The notes below the pieces were generated by a model. It searched no databases. It saw nothing but the letters and a program-made list of their open reading frames with translations, and was not told the origin of the DNA. Made by a program: the position numbers and the translations under genes. Source: Mantamonas sphyraenae (lineage: Eukaryota; CRuMs; Mantamonadidae). From it: a stretch of DNA of 64,000 nt. The stretch spans positions 336,636-400,635 of the forward strand of contig JAPMXV010000005.1 of assembly GCA_026936335.1 (NCBI GenBank), read 5' to 3'. Of this stretch, positions 10,167 to 20,261 are shown one piece after another (position 1 is the stretch's first letter; every line of letters begins with the position of its first letter).

Positions 10167-11141
10167 ATGGTGAGTCGGGCGGACGCACTCAGGCCGGCGT
10201 ACGAGGCGTTGAAACAACTTGCAAACGTGGAGGATAGAACGTTGTTGCTCTCGATTGCATTTCTGTTGCTCGTCTTGTCCATCATGGCGTTGACGGTGGT
10301 GCTTTTGGACCGGTGCCACAAACACGACAACGAGCGGGCGCAGGAGACGAACGGAGAACAGCCGCAGAGAGAAGTTCAGGGCAAGGGAAAGGTTAAACAA
10401 GGTGAGATGGACGGCGCAGGGCCAAGTGCGGGACCGTATATGCTGGCCAACCCATTGTATGTGAAGAACCACGTCAAATTGTTTTTGATCCGCCACGCCC
10501 AGAGCGAAGTGAACGTCGACCTCACGGTGCACAAGCGCATCTCGGACGTGCAGGTGCACCTGAGCAGCAAGGGTCACCAGCAAGCAAAGGACATGGCGGA
10601 AGCACTGCCTGCCATCCTGGAGGCGCAAGTGGCAGGCAAGATTGGCATTGTGGCCTCGCCGTACACACGGACACGCCAGACGTGCGAATACGTTTCCAAG
10701 ACGCTCCGACGGGAGCAGCATCAGAGTTCGTTTGAGGTGGTGGTACAGCTGGAGAATCTACTGCTGATTGAACAGCGGTGGGGCCTGTTTGAGGGCGTTT
10801 CATGGGAGGAGCGGGCTGAGCTCTTCCCGGCACAGTATGCGCACTTCACAAAGCACGAAAACTATCGCAACACATTCTACGCAAAGCCTCCACAGGGAGA
10901 CTCACGGTTTGACATGGCTGTTCGAGTGCGGCTGGCCATCCGAGAGCTCCTGGATGTGGCGCAGTTTCACGGCCTTGACTCGCTGGTGGTGGTGTGCCAC
11001 AGCAACACGCTGCGCTCCATTGTGCTCAATTGGTGTGACTATTCGCCCGAGTGGCTGAATACGTGCGTACACCCGCGCAACTGCTGTGTGTGGATGTTGG
11101 ACGGGTTGCGCGACAGAGGGCTGGTGTTTGAGGGATTCTGA
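10167..11141 (+). CDS. Membrane-anchored histidine phosphatase (phosphoglycerate mutase-like)
   Basis: A protein of 324 residues in one exon, starting at an ATG 71 nt after the WD40 gene. Residues about 25-47 (TLLLSIAFLLLVLSIMALTV) form one strongly hydrophobic segment near the N-terminus, most likely a signal anchor. The rest is a histidine phosphatase domain. LIRHAQSEVN carries the catalytic histidine in RHA instead of the more usual RHG form. SPYTRTRQTCEYV and RWGLFEGVSWEER follow, and VVCHSNTLRSI carries the second catalytic histidine. Soluble members act on phosphoglycerates, fructose-2,6-bisphosphate, inositol phosphates or phosphoproteins; the substrate cannot be read here. Its stop is 81 nt from that of the convergent PUS10 gene. 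Confidence 0.85.
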   Translation: MVSRADALRPAYEALKQLANVEDRTLLLSIAFLLLVLSIMALTVVLLDRCHKHDNERAQETNGEQPQREVQGKGKVKQGEMDGAGPSAGPYMLANPLYVKNHVKLFLIRHAQSEVNVDLTVHKRISDVQVHLSSKGHQQAKDMAEALPAILEAQVAGKIGIVASPYTRTRQTCEYVSKTLRREQHQSSFEVVVQLENLLLIEQRWGLFEGVSWEERAELFPAQYAHFTKHENYRNTFYAKPPQGDSRFDMAVRVRLAIRELLDVAQFHGLDSLVVVCHSNTLRSIVLNWCDYSPEWLNTCVHPRNCCVWMLDGLRDRGLVFEGF

Positions 11142-11222
11142 CAGGTTGGGATGGCAAATGAACTCGCCATGATGATAGCAGATGTGAAAAGGTGATAAGG
11201 ATGGGTTCCGCCATTGGAGTTT

Positions 11223-12884
11223 TTAGTCGTGGCCACGGACGAGCGATATGGCGGTTGTATCGAACTTCATGTCAATGTCGGTGACATCAAGCTGGAGAAT
11301 GTCGGCGTTGTGAACATGGAGGAGCTCGGCGACGCTGGGATACGTGCGGCCAAGGTCACCGTGGACAAACTCTTTGATGTAGGTGCCAGCCTGGGTGCAG
11401 AGGTCGAGAATGAAAAAGTGCGAGTTGATGTACTCGCACTTTGCGCTGTAGATGGTCTTTTGGCGAGCGCCAGGGGAGCGACGGTGAAAGACACGCACTG
11501 GAGTGAGCTGGCTGACGGTGAGCTCGTCAATGGCGTCGAGGACGGCAAGGTCCGCTTGGCCAATGGGTTCGGACACCCAGACAACGCTGCGATAGTACTT
11601 GCGCTTTTCCTGCTCGCCCTGTTTGAGCACATCCTGGACGGCCTTGGAAACAAGGTCGAGCTCGTTGACTTGAATCTTGTCTGTGCTGTCGTTGATGCGC
11701 TGCTGCAGGGCTAGGATGTCTTGTTGAGTGGCGTGGACGCGCTTGGCATCCGCAATCTCCAGGACAAAGGGACGTCCGCCACCAAGCATGCGCACATCGG
11801 CATCCTCACGGCCTGCCGACTGGAAGGAGGCGGACGGTGCGCCGAAAAAGTCGAGGACGTGCAACTCGATGAGCTGGGCCACGGAGTCGGGCGCAAGGAG
11901 CCTGCCGTCGACAAACCACTCCGTCTGGGAGACGCCTCGGTCGTACTTGTTGTACAGACCGGCTATGTACAGTGGACGGCGAGAGAGGTTGAGAGCCCAG
12001 CGGGCGGGTTTTGAGGGCGCCGCCGCGGGGTAAGAGAGGTTGTCTGCATACTCCTGGACGGAGCACTGAGAAAGGATAAAGCGCACGTTGGAGGCGGAGG
12101 TGCTGCTTTTGGTGTGGTGTCTATCGCGACGCTGCTTCTTCTTTTTAGGTTCACGTGCAAGAACCTTGAGCTCTGCGCAGTCGTTCTGGTTGTCCGGGTG
12201 GGTGACCGTGAACTCGAGCACAAAGTCTGCCCCTGATTCGTGGGAGGCATGGATGTCGTGTTGACCAAAGAACGCCTCGAGCTGCTGGAGAAGCAGGTGC
12301 TTGGCGACATCCTTGATGTCCGTTGCGACTCGGCTCTGCACAACGGTGGGTTCGTCTGCATCGTCGTGCACATCTGCGTCGCTGTCTGACCTTTCATGTT
12401 TTTGTTCACTTTGCGAGGGAGAGTACGCGTAGAACAGCTTCCAGATGGCGTGCTTGGTGGCCTCGGTTTGCAGCAGATCCACAAAGGCGGCGTACTCGCG
12501 GACGAGAAGAGAGGCTGGCAGGGCGAGGGAGACATCGTAGGTTTCAAAGTCAAAGCCGCTGTCTGGCACGGTGCTGATGTGGTCGGCGACGTCTGGCTGC
12601 ATAGTCGCGAGGTGTGGCAGGATGTCGAGACACAGCGGACAAACGCCGGAGGAGTTGTTTGTGGATGAGTGGAGGGACGAAGAGGAGGAAGAAGAGGAGG
12701 AGGAGGAAGAGGAGGAGGAATTGATGCCATCGTCGTCGTTGGGGGTGTCCTGGTCGTGCTTGAGGTTGTGCGCTGCGTCGGAGTAGGTGTGCATGTCTCT
12801 GACACCCGAGTAGCGCAGAGCACACAAGGAGCAGCCGCCAATGCGGAGAATGTGCTTTTCAAGCACGTCGCTTTGGGATTGCAT
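11223..12884 (-). CDS. PUS10: tRNA pseudouridine synthase Pus10
   Basis: Start chosen at the ATG at 12884, giving 553 residues. The frame also has an upstream ATG at 13046, but the shorter form begins just before the conserved N-terminal zinc site (GGCSLCALRYSGVRD, later CPLCLDIL) and matches the usual family length of about 530. The N-terminal accessory half contains low-complexity serine runs. The catalytic half shows AGREDADVRMLGGGRPF near residue 360, where the family's catalytic aspartate sits, then LDLCTQAGTYIKEFVHGDLG near the end, both diagnostic for Pus10. The enzyme makes pseudouridine at positions 54/55 in the T-arm of tRNA in archaea and many eukaryotes. It faces the mitochondrial IF-3 gene head to head. 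Confidence 0.92.
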   Translation of the reverse strand: MQSQSDVLEKHILRIGGCSLCALRYSGVRDMHTYSDAAHNLKHDQDTPNDDDGINSSSSSSSSSSSSSSSLHSSTNNSSGVCPLCLDILPHLATMQPDVADHISTVPDSGFDFETYDVSLALPASLLVREYAAFVDLLQTEATKHAIWKLFYAYSPSQSEQKHERSDSDADVHDDADEPTVVQSRVATDIKDVAKHLLLQQLEAFFGQHDIHASHESGADFVLEFTVTHPDNQNDCAELKVLAREPKKKKQRRDRHHTKSSTSASNVRFILSQCSVQEYADNLSYPAAAPSKPARWALNLSRRPLYIAGLYNKYDRGVSQTEWFVDGRLLAPDSVAQLIELHVLDFFGAPSASFQSAGREDADVRMLGGGRPFVLEIADAKRVHATQQDILALQQRINDSTDKIQVNELDLVSKAVQDVLKQGEQEKRKYYRSVVWVSEPIGQADLAVLDAIDELTVSQLTPVRVFHRRSPGARQKTIYSAKCEYINSHFFILDLCTQAGTYIKEFVHGDLGRTYPSVAELLHVHNADILQLDVTDIDMKFDTTAISLVRGHD

Positions 12885-13169
12885 GTGCAGATGGGGCTGC
12901 GCAAACAACAGAGACCGACAGGGAGGAGGGGAAGGGTTGGCGCAGAGGCCGGGCCCCGTGCTGGCCCTCTGCGGCTGGGCAACCAACAATAGAGACGGAT
13001 CAGGATGTTTAAACGGGTATTGCACATCTTGCCCGTACAGCGACATGGTGCTGTTGTTTGTAGAGGCTCATCGCGAGTGCTGGAATCAGTGCAAAGAGTC
13101 CGGAGCGGAGTTGGAGGCGGCGAGGCGAGCGTTCGAGCAGCTGCAGGAGAGAGGGCGAGAGGCTTGAGA
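12885..13169. promoter_or_regulatory. Divergent spacer between PUS10 and mitochondrial IF-3, with a small ORF
   Basis: These 285 nt separate the two preferred start codons. They contain an alternative upstream ATG for PUS10 at 13046 (minus) and a 40-codon plus-strand ORF at 13045-13167. The two ATGs share the palindrome CATG. I see no recognisable core-promoter element. Confidence 0.35.
13045..13167 (+). CDS. Small ORF (40 residues) ending 2 nt before IF-3
   Basis: This ORF starts at an ATG and stops with TGA just two bases upstream of the IF-3 ATG. The product is charged and helix-prone (AELEAARRAFEQLQERGREA at its C-terminus) with one C-x3-C pair (CWNQC). I do not recognise it. It could be a short protein, an upstream ORF that regulates IF-3 translation, or chance. 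Its ATG overlaps the alternative PUS10 ATG on the other strand. Confidence 0.25.
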   Translation: MVLLFVEAHRECWNQCKESGAELEAARRAFEQLQERGREA

Positions 13170-13859
13170 ATGGACTTGCGTGCACACACCGCAGTGTGGT
13201 CTCGGCCACGTAGAGAGGGCATGGGTCTGGGATTATTTGCGGTGGAGCACAGGCAGTCGGCGGCTGTAGTTGGCAGGGCATTCTCGACGTGCCGGACCCA
13301 GTTTGCACGCGCCAAGGGGGGCAAGGGAGCAAACAAAGCAAGCCCCAAAAATGAACAGCGGCTGGTGGGAAAGGAGATTCGAGCCAAGCAGGTACGGCTG
13401 GTGGACGAGGAGGGAAGGCAACTCGGAGTGATGCCGTTGCCAGAGGCGCTGAAGGAAGGGGAAACGCGCAATCTGGACGTGGTGATGATGGTGGCCGAGG
13501 CCAAGCCGCCAGTGTGCCGGCTGATGGATTACGATCGCTTCAGGTATGCGGAGAAGCAAAAGGCGAAAAACGCCAAGACGAGCAATGCGCCGGTGTTGAA
13601 GGAGGTGCGTTTGTCTGCACGTACAGAAGAGCACGATATGATGACGAAGCTGCGTCGCATCCTGTCCTTCCTTGAAAAGAGCTACAGCGTAAAAATCTCG
13701 CTTCAGTTCCGCAGGCGGGATCCGTTCCATCCGCAGAGCGCACGAGAGATGCTGGAGTTTCTGATTGAGGAACTCCAACAGAACTTGGAGGTGGAGATTA
13801 CACAGCCAGTGCGTGTGGAGCACCGCAGTGCGAGTGTGACAGTGAGCAGGGCAAAATGA
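13170..13859 (+). CDS. Translation initiation factor IF-3, mitochondrial type
   Basis: A protein of 229 residues from the ATG at 13170; an upstream in-frame ATG at 13005 would add 55 residues overlapping PUS10 and is less likely. The first 45 residues are Arg/Ser/Ala-rich without acidic clusters (AVVGRAFSTCRTQFARAKGG), as expected for an organelle targeting peptide. The IF-3 N-domain follows (NEQRLVGKEIRAKQVRLVDE, then PPVCRLMDYDRFRYAEKQK), then the C-domain (KEVRLSARTEEHDMMTKLRR, then YSVKISLQFRRRDP). The factor prevents premature subunit joining and checks start-codon pairing on bacterial-type ribosomes. Mitochondrial location is more likely than plastid, because nothing else in the window suggests a plastid. 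The stop lies 10 nt from that of the convergent LRR gene. Confidence 0.9.
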   Translation: MDLRAHTAVWSRPRREGMGLGLFAVEHRQSAAVVGRAFSTCRTQFARAKGGKGANKASPKNEQRLVGKEIRAKQVRLVDEEGRQLGVMPLPEALKEGETRNLDVVMMVAEAKPPVCRLMDYDRFRYAEKQKAKNAKTSNAPVLKEVRLSARTEEHDMMTKLRRILSFLEKSYSVKISLQFRRRDPFHPQSAREMLEFLIEELQQNLEVEITQPVRVEHRSASVTVSRAK

Positions 13860-13869
13860 ACTGGGTTCT

Positions 13870-16800
13870 TCATTGGAGAACACATTCGGCGCCCTCATCC
13901 GCGCTCTGACCAGAGGAGGCGGAGGTAGAAGAGGATTCGAGAGGTCTCTGGGCGTCCAGATTGAGGTACTGAAGCTGTTCACCCATTGTGTCGCGCAGCT
14001 CGTGCTGCTCTGTGTCATCCATGCAGTTTTCGGCGAGGTCGAGCGTGACGAGCTTGGTGAGAGTGCGCAGCTCGTCGTGGTCCAGAACTCGAAGCTGGTT
14101 CTTGCTGAGCAATAGGTGTTCGAGCTGGCACTCTTCTTCGGGCGGAAAGTACCCCGAGAAGAACGTAAACTTGTTTGCACTGAGATCGAGACGAGTCAGG
14201 GATGTGAGGCCGCGGATCTCTGGAGGAAGGGTGGAGATTTCGTTGTGGTGGAGGCTTAGGAGCTTGAGACGACCCATGCCTGCAAGGGCGTCACCAGAAA
14301 TCTCGGCAATGTGGTTGTGAGACATGGTGAGAGACTTGAGGCGGAGGCGGCCGAGGACCGGGGGAACGAGTGCAAAGCGGTTGTGACTGAGGTTGAGTTC
14401 GGTGAGGCGGGCCCAGCTGTTCTTGAGCAGGAGGGAGGGCAGGCTGTGGAGGCTGTTCTTGCGCACATCCAGTACAGTGAGGCGGGTGAGCGTAGTGAGA
14501 GCGTCCGGGAGAGACTCGAGCATGTTGTTGCCCACATTGAGGGTCTTGAGGGAGCGCCACACCTGAACGTTGTCCTCCAAGTGTGTGAGTTCGTTGTCAC
14601 TGAGGTCAAGAGCCTGCATGGCCTGCGAGGTCCACTCGTTGTCCTGGTAGAGCGGATCTGGCAAGTCCATGGCGTGGCGACCGCTGAGATCGACGGAGCT
14701 TGCTGTGCTGGCCATGGCCTGAGCCACCTCCTGGGCAAGGACCACACGGACCTGGTACATGCGTCGCATGTAGTCGACGAGGTATTGTGCCTCCTGGCAG
14801 AGGGAGAGCTCGTCAGCCGGCGGGAAGGAGATCGGATTGAGGTCGAAACGGCAAACAGCAAGGTCCTCGAGGGCGTGCAGAGACAGAGGAAGCTCCTGGA
14901 GGCGATTGTCTTGCAATAGAAGGTGCGTGAGTCGTACGCAGCCTTGGAGCTCGTCTCCGATGCTTGTGATCTTGTTTGCAGTGAGATCGAGCTGCTGCAG
15001 GTTGGACATGCGGCCCAGCTCAAACGGAAGGGACTGGAGCTGGTTTCCAGCGAGCCCGAGGTACTTGAGGCGAGCGAGCTCTGTGACCGAGACGGGAAAG
15101 GAGGAAAATTGGTTGCCAAGGAGTTCGAGGCGCTTGAGATTCGGTGGAAGACCGACGGGCAGCTGTGAGAGGATGTTGTTGCTGAGATCAAGGGTGCTGA
15201 GACGCTTGAGGGCATACATGCTGTCGGGAATGGAGGAAATCATGTTGAAATCGGCCTGGAGAGTCTTGAGGGAGGTGGCGTCGCCGATGGCTTCTGGCAG
15301 GCGCATGAGCTTGTTGTGGGAGGCGTAGAATGTCTTGAGACGAGCAAGGGACCCTACACCTGTGCCAAGGGAGCGGATGTCGTTGAAGCTGACGTCGATG
15401 TGAGTGAGGGCTGCGAGCTCGCCGTAGTGCGGATGAAGGTCGAGGAGAATGTTGTTGCTGAGATCGAGGGAGGTAAGAGTGTCCTTGAAATCAAGGAGAA
15501 TGTCGGGCATTGCGCCGAGGTGTGTGTAGGAGTAGTCGAGGGAGCGCAGGTGTTCCTGGCGCTCGCGAGCCTTGAGGAGGTACTTGCGCATGTCGTCGGC
15601 TTTTTGGATGAGGCCCGGCTGAACTTCGTCCTTAAGGGACTTGAACGTCTGTGACTGCACCGAAGATGGAGGCGGGGAGGGTTGTGAGGCGTCGGAGGAG
15701 GTGGTGGAAGAGGTCGTGGATGCGGCGGAGAACGAGGAGGAAGATGTCTGCGTCGGAGATGGCGGAGAGATACCGAATGCGGAGATGTCTGTGGTATCTG
15801 CTTGCTGTTCTTCGTCTTGTGTGTCTTCCTGATCCTGCTCTTGAAGCTGAGCAAGTAGCATCTGCTGAGTTTGCTGGCGGGTGCGCCTACGCACGCGCTG
15901 ATCTTCAGAAGGGCGGTCCATCTGCGTGAGAGTGGTCTTTTTCACGGCTTGGAGCTGCTGCTGGCGCTTGCGCTGCTTGAGTTTGCCCTCTCTGGAGTTT
16001 ACGCCGAGTTGCTGCTTCTTCTTCCAGGAGCGGGTTGTCTTTTCCTCGTCAGGGGCAATCTCCCAGCCGACCTTGCAATCGATTGGGAGACGATCGAGGC
16101 AATCCTTGTGTGAGACGGCCTCGCAGACTTTGCACTGCTGGATGACTACGGTGACGTCACGTCCGCAGACTTCGCACTGAGCAGAGCCGATGATGGTGCG
16201 CTGGACCATGGTGTGGGGCTTTCCGCTGACGGACTTGTCAGGCTTGAGCTCGAGAGCGGTGAGGGCCTTTTGGGCCTCTGTACACATGGAGTACCAGCGA
16301 GACATGGACTGCGAGTCATCGGCGACCATGTAGAAGGGAGTGTGGCGCGGATGGGAAATGACGAGGGCGTAGTTGCGGTCAACTTCGTCGAGGGAGGCAA
16401 TGTCGACATGGCAGCCAAGGAGGTAGACGCGAGAGAGCGGGTTCATGTCCTCTTCGTTGTCAAAGACGGTGAGAGAGGCGTCGCCGGTGAGTACAAGGTG
16501 GCTGGACTCCCATTTGCCGTTGACCTGGGCCAGAATGTGACCCTTGCGCAGGACTTGCGACGTCTTCCAGCCTGTGTTGGCAAAGATGCGTGCCTGTTTG
16601 GTCTTGTTGATCTCTCTATCCTCCTGCAGGCGCGCTTCGTTGAGGGTGAGCATGTCGCGCTGGTGTTGGATGGAGCGCAGGAGGCAGACGTGCCATTGGT
16701 CGATGACGGAAGGGTCGTCTGCGTGTAGGGTGATGCCGTGGCCAGAGGAAACCTCAAGGCGGAGAGATGACATGGAATTGTGATTGTTGGAGGAGGAAGA

Positions 16801-17924
16801 GGAAGAAGAAGAGGAGGGTTTGGGGCGTGCAATGTGTGTGACAGAAACGGTTGCGGTTGCAGTGAGGGCAAGCTCGTCGATGGGTTTGTCGAGCGAAGTG
16901 GGAGCGTAAGTGAGGGTATCGCGCTTGAGGGAGACAAACATGGGAGTGGGTTCGGTGATGGAGGGTGGGTCAGACACGAGGAGGGTGTCCGTTCGCGAGC
17001 GGCGCTCTGGGTCGTCAGCGATGCCCAGGCGTTCCTCCTCCTTCTTGGCGACAGATTCAAGGTATTCGACAATCGCTGGGATGGATCGTTTCTGGATCTG
17101 CAGTTGGGATATGAGGGGAAGATGTGTGTGAGTGCGAGAGAGAGAGAGAGCGCGGGGAAAGAGCAGACACCAAATGGTCCTGCAGCTCAGCCCCAACAAG
17201 AGACAAATGGAACGGGGTGGTAATCGCAGCAGCAGCAGCAATGGATGACACGTACGTCAGAGGGGACTGCAGGCTTGTTGCCCTTGAAGGAAAATTCGAC
17301 CTGAGAGCGCATTGAGACAAAATCGGCAGGGAGGAAGCGGATGCTGTTGTAGGAGGCGTCGAGGACAGCGAGATCAGGGAGGGAAGAGAGATCGTAGGGA
17401 AGCTCATGGAGCTTGTTCTTCTGAACGTAGAGCTGCTGGAGGGAGACCATGTTTGCGAGCGAGTCCGGCAAGGAGGCAAGTCGGTTTCGGTCGAGGGAAA
17501 GGAATTGGAGATTTGTGAGGGCGCCAAGGTTGTCCGGGAGAGAGGATAGGTTGTTGTAGGAGAGGGAAAGGTGTGTGAGGGAAACGCAGTCACCGAGGTC
17601 GGGCGGGAGGATTGCAAAGTTGTTTCGCTGGAGGTCGAGGTAGACGAGGTTGGACAGAGAAACAATGGTGGGCGGGAGGGTTTCGAGCTGGTTGGAGGCA
17701 AGGCGGAGCTCGGTGAGGTTTGCGAGCTTGTCGATGGCCGGAGAGACGGTTTGGATGGCATTTGCGTTGAGATCAAGTTTGGTGAGGCCTTTCAGAGCCA
17801 TGATGCTCCAGTGGATTTCCTTCATGACAAATTGGTCGTGGAGGACGAGCTCGTTGGTTTCGCGGGCCGCAGAGATGGCTTTGCGGAGCTCGAGAAGGTA
17901 GTTCTTCTGGTAGACGAGATCCAT
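13870..17924 (-). CDS. LRR-PH-PH-C1-LRR multidomain protein (two exons)
   Basis: Exon 1 is 17924-17256 and exon 2 is 17097-13870. The 158-nt intron (17255-17098) has donor GTACGT, a CT-rich tract and acceptor CAG. The join is phase 0 and the product has 1,298 residues. Residues 1-223 hold a first block of LRRs of the short Ras-suppressor/SDS22 type (LTKLDLNANAIQTV, LVYLDLQRNNFAILPPDLG). Residues about 260-370 and 403-510 look like two PH domains. Residues about 531-570 form a C1-like zinc finger (CEVCGRD, CKVC, HKDC, DC). A Gln/Arg-rich linker follows, and a second LRR block fills residues 743-1260. PH plus C1 suggests recruitment to phosphoinositide or diacylglycerol membranes, with LRRs as protein docking surfaces. 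PHLPP-like proteins combine PH and LRRs, but no phosphatase or kinase domain is present. The 158-nt intron is in-frame-incompatible with read-through. Confidence 0.8.
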
Positions 17925-18063
17925 GGCGTCGAACGGGCAGATGTACAGAAGAAGAAAGAGGAACAAGGAGAATCGTTGGCAAAGAGAGGGCAAGGAAGTG
18001 ACAGGCGGGAGAGATGGCTGGCAGACGGCGGCGCCGGCGCAGACAGCCGATCCAAACAAACAC
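17925..18063. promoter_or_regulatory. Divergent intergenic spacer, LRR-PH gene / propeller gene
   Basis: This 139-nt region lies between two divergent ATGs (17924 minus, 18064 plus). Both frames stay open into it, so longer N-termini are possible for either gene. No element is recognisable. Confidence 0.3.
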
Positions 18064-20252
18064 ATGGCCACCACGTCGTACAGGCAGGCAGTGCTGAGTG
18101 TGTTTCTGGTTGTATGCTGCGTGGTGGTGGTGGGCAACGTGGTGTACCATACCGTAAGGCGAGGCCGCAGAAAGATCGTGCGGGAGGAGGTGATTGGAGG
18201 AGGATGGGGAAGTGGGGCTGGGAATGGAAGCACGCCGACAGCACCAAGCACGGGGCCTAGCGAAGGTCAGGAGGAGGATGGAGACGAGAGGAAGAGTGAA
18301 GAGGAGGGGAAGGATGGCGACCAGCAAGATTCAAACGACGGTGATGGGAATGTGGGACACGAGGAGGAGAAAGGTGGCGTGCGGGCAGCGACAGGGGTGC
18401 GGACGTGTTCGGCAGCGGAAACGAGGGCATACGACAGCGCAACAAGGACTCACTTCAACGGGATCCAGCTTCCGGATGAGTGGCCACCAAGGGGGTACAG
18501 CAGCGAGAAGGATCTGCAGTCTGCCTCGCGTGTGCACCCTGAGCCGCCGTACCTGAGTTCGTTGCCAGCCGTGATTGGGATCACGGTGGGACGGCAGCTG
18601 TTTGTGGACGGTTTCTTGGTCGCAGGGGCAACGGGAGTCACACACTCCTATCACGCAGCGGAGTACGTGTCCCAGGATGGATCTGTGGTCCACGCAGACA
18701 AGGCGTGGGAGCGCGGGGAGCTGATGGGCCAAAAGTTCTTTTTTGCCGAGCCAGCCTGGGACAATGTGGTGTGGATGCCCGAGGAGAAGCGTGTACGTGA
18801 CGAGACAATCACATGACATCAGAGAGAGAGGTGAGTGGGCTAGAGATGGCGACGACTGACACGTGTGTGACCGTACAGTACCGGGCGTACTACAAGTGCG
18901 GGGTGGAGCCAGCACGGACGTGTTTGGCGTACACAGAGGACATCACAAAGGCATGGGTCAAAGCCGAATTGCCGGACGATACGCACGGTAGCAGCAACAT
19001 CGTGCGGGTGCCGTACGGGAACCAGAGAGCAAGCTCGCTGATCCGATTCCACGATGCGCCGTCCGAGGACATGACGTGGATGCTGTTTGAGTGGAGAGAG
19101 GGCAACATGCAGCAAGGAGACGAGATGTTGACAGTATGGAAGAGCAAGACAGGAGTGCGAGACTGGGTCAAGATTGCGGACAAGGGCCAAATTGCAGGCG
19201 ACGGGAACGTGGTATTTTACAATCCGTGGCGAAAGACATGGACATACTCGCTGCGAGAGAACATGTGCAACAAGCTGCGCATTCGCAGGTACTTTGAGAC
19301 AGAGTCGTGGGACGAGGCGTACGCACGGTACTTTGCTGCTTTCAACGCATGCAATCCATGGAAGGAGGGCCAGCCGGTGTACTGGTTGGGCGGCGACTCG
19401 AAGGACCCGCCGAACAGGACTGGCGATAGACCTCTGGCAGGCGTGTACTATGTGTTTGGCGTCGGGTACGAATCGATCCTGTTTATGCCGCTGGGCATTT
19501 ACACGGGCCATCCTCCAGAGTGGAGCCACCATGTAGGTTTGGTGCGATGGGAGAAGAATCCGGGTGAGCGGACGAGGAGAACTGACTCACATGTGATGCA
19601 GGACAAAGGAGTGCACGTAAGCGCTGGGTTCTCTCGCGACGGATTCCATATCTACCGTCCAGATGACAGGACACCGCTGGTGGGTGACTTGCCGGACTTT
19701 CTGTATCTTTTGCTTCACAATTCGGTGATGCACATCCAAGACGAGACGCTGTACTTTGTCGTGGCCGGGAGACACCGATCCAAGCCCGTGAACGGGGTGG
19801 AGGAGGCGCGCTCGAGAGTGCTGGTGGCGAAGCTGCGCCGGGACGGGTTTGCGAGCTGGAAGAACGAGGGGGAGGGGGGCGGGCTTGTGGAATCGCGCTG
19901 GGTGCGCTTCTGTGGAGGCTACTTCTTTTTCAACGGACGAGGCTTCCGCGACGAGAGTGAGTTTCGGGTGGATCTGATTGTTCGGGATGACGCGGATTTG
20001 GCAAAGGAACACAGGGTGAGCAGCGTGACGTTGAAGGGTCAAGTGGACTCGACAAAGCACAGGCTGGAGTGGCCAGACGATGCAGTGGGACGCACACAGC
20101 TGGCAGCGTATGCTGGCGAACCGGTGCGCTTCGACTTTCACCTGAAGCATTTTGAACTCTTTTCATTCTGGGTCAGTGACGACGAGGGAGGACGGTCGTA
20201 TGGATGGGTAGCTGGAGGGGGGCCTGCGTATGATGGGCCACGGGATGTGTGA
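18064..20252 (+). CDS. Type II membrane protein with GH32/43-like beta-propeller (two exons)
   Basis: Exon 1 is 18064-18792 and exon 2 is 18879-20252. The 86-nt intron has donor GTACGT and acceptor CAG; the phase-0 join gives 700 residues. Residues 8-29 (AVLSVFLVVCCVVVVGNVVY) form one membrane anchor followed by basic residues. A long Gly/Glu/Lys-rich linker comes next. From residue about 175 the sequence has RQLFVDGFLV, then a run of aromatic-rich blades. The layout resembles the five-bladed propeller proteins of the glycosidase clan GH32/43/68 found mainly in environmental bacteria (for example Planctomycetes), where such proteins often lack assigned activity. A role in binding or trimming surface glycans is inference. 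The MscS-like gene starts only 9 nt after the stop on the same strand. Confidence 0.7.
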
Positions 20253-20261
20253 TTTGTGAAA

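Noticed and set aside
13005..13169. N-terminal extension of IF-3 from the ATG at 13005
   Set aside because: Overlaps PUS10 antisense and gives Arg/Val-rich sequence without family similarity; the ATG at 13170 yields a credible targeting peptide and normal length.
19564..19601. Possible 38-nt intron in the propeller gene (GTGAGC...ATGCAG)
   Set aside because: Good-looking splice signals, but removing 38 nt would break the frame, and both flanks are already in the same coding frame.
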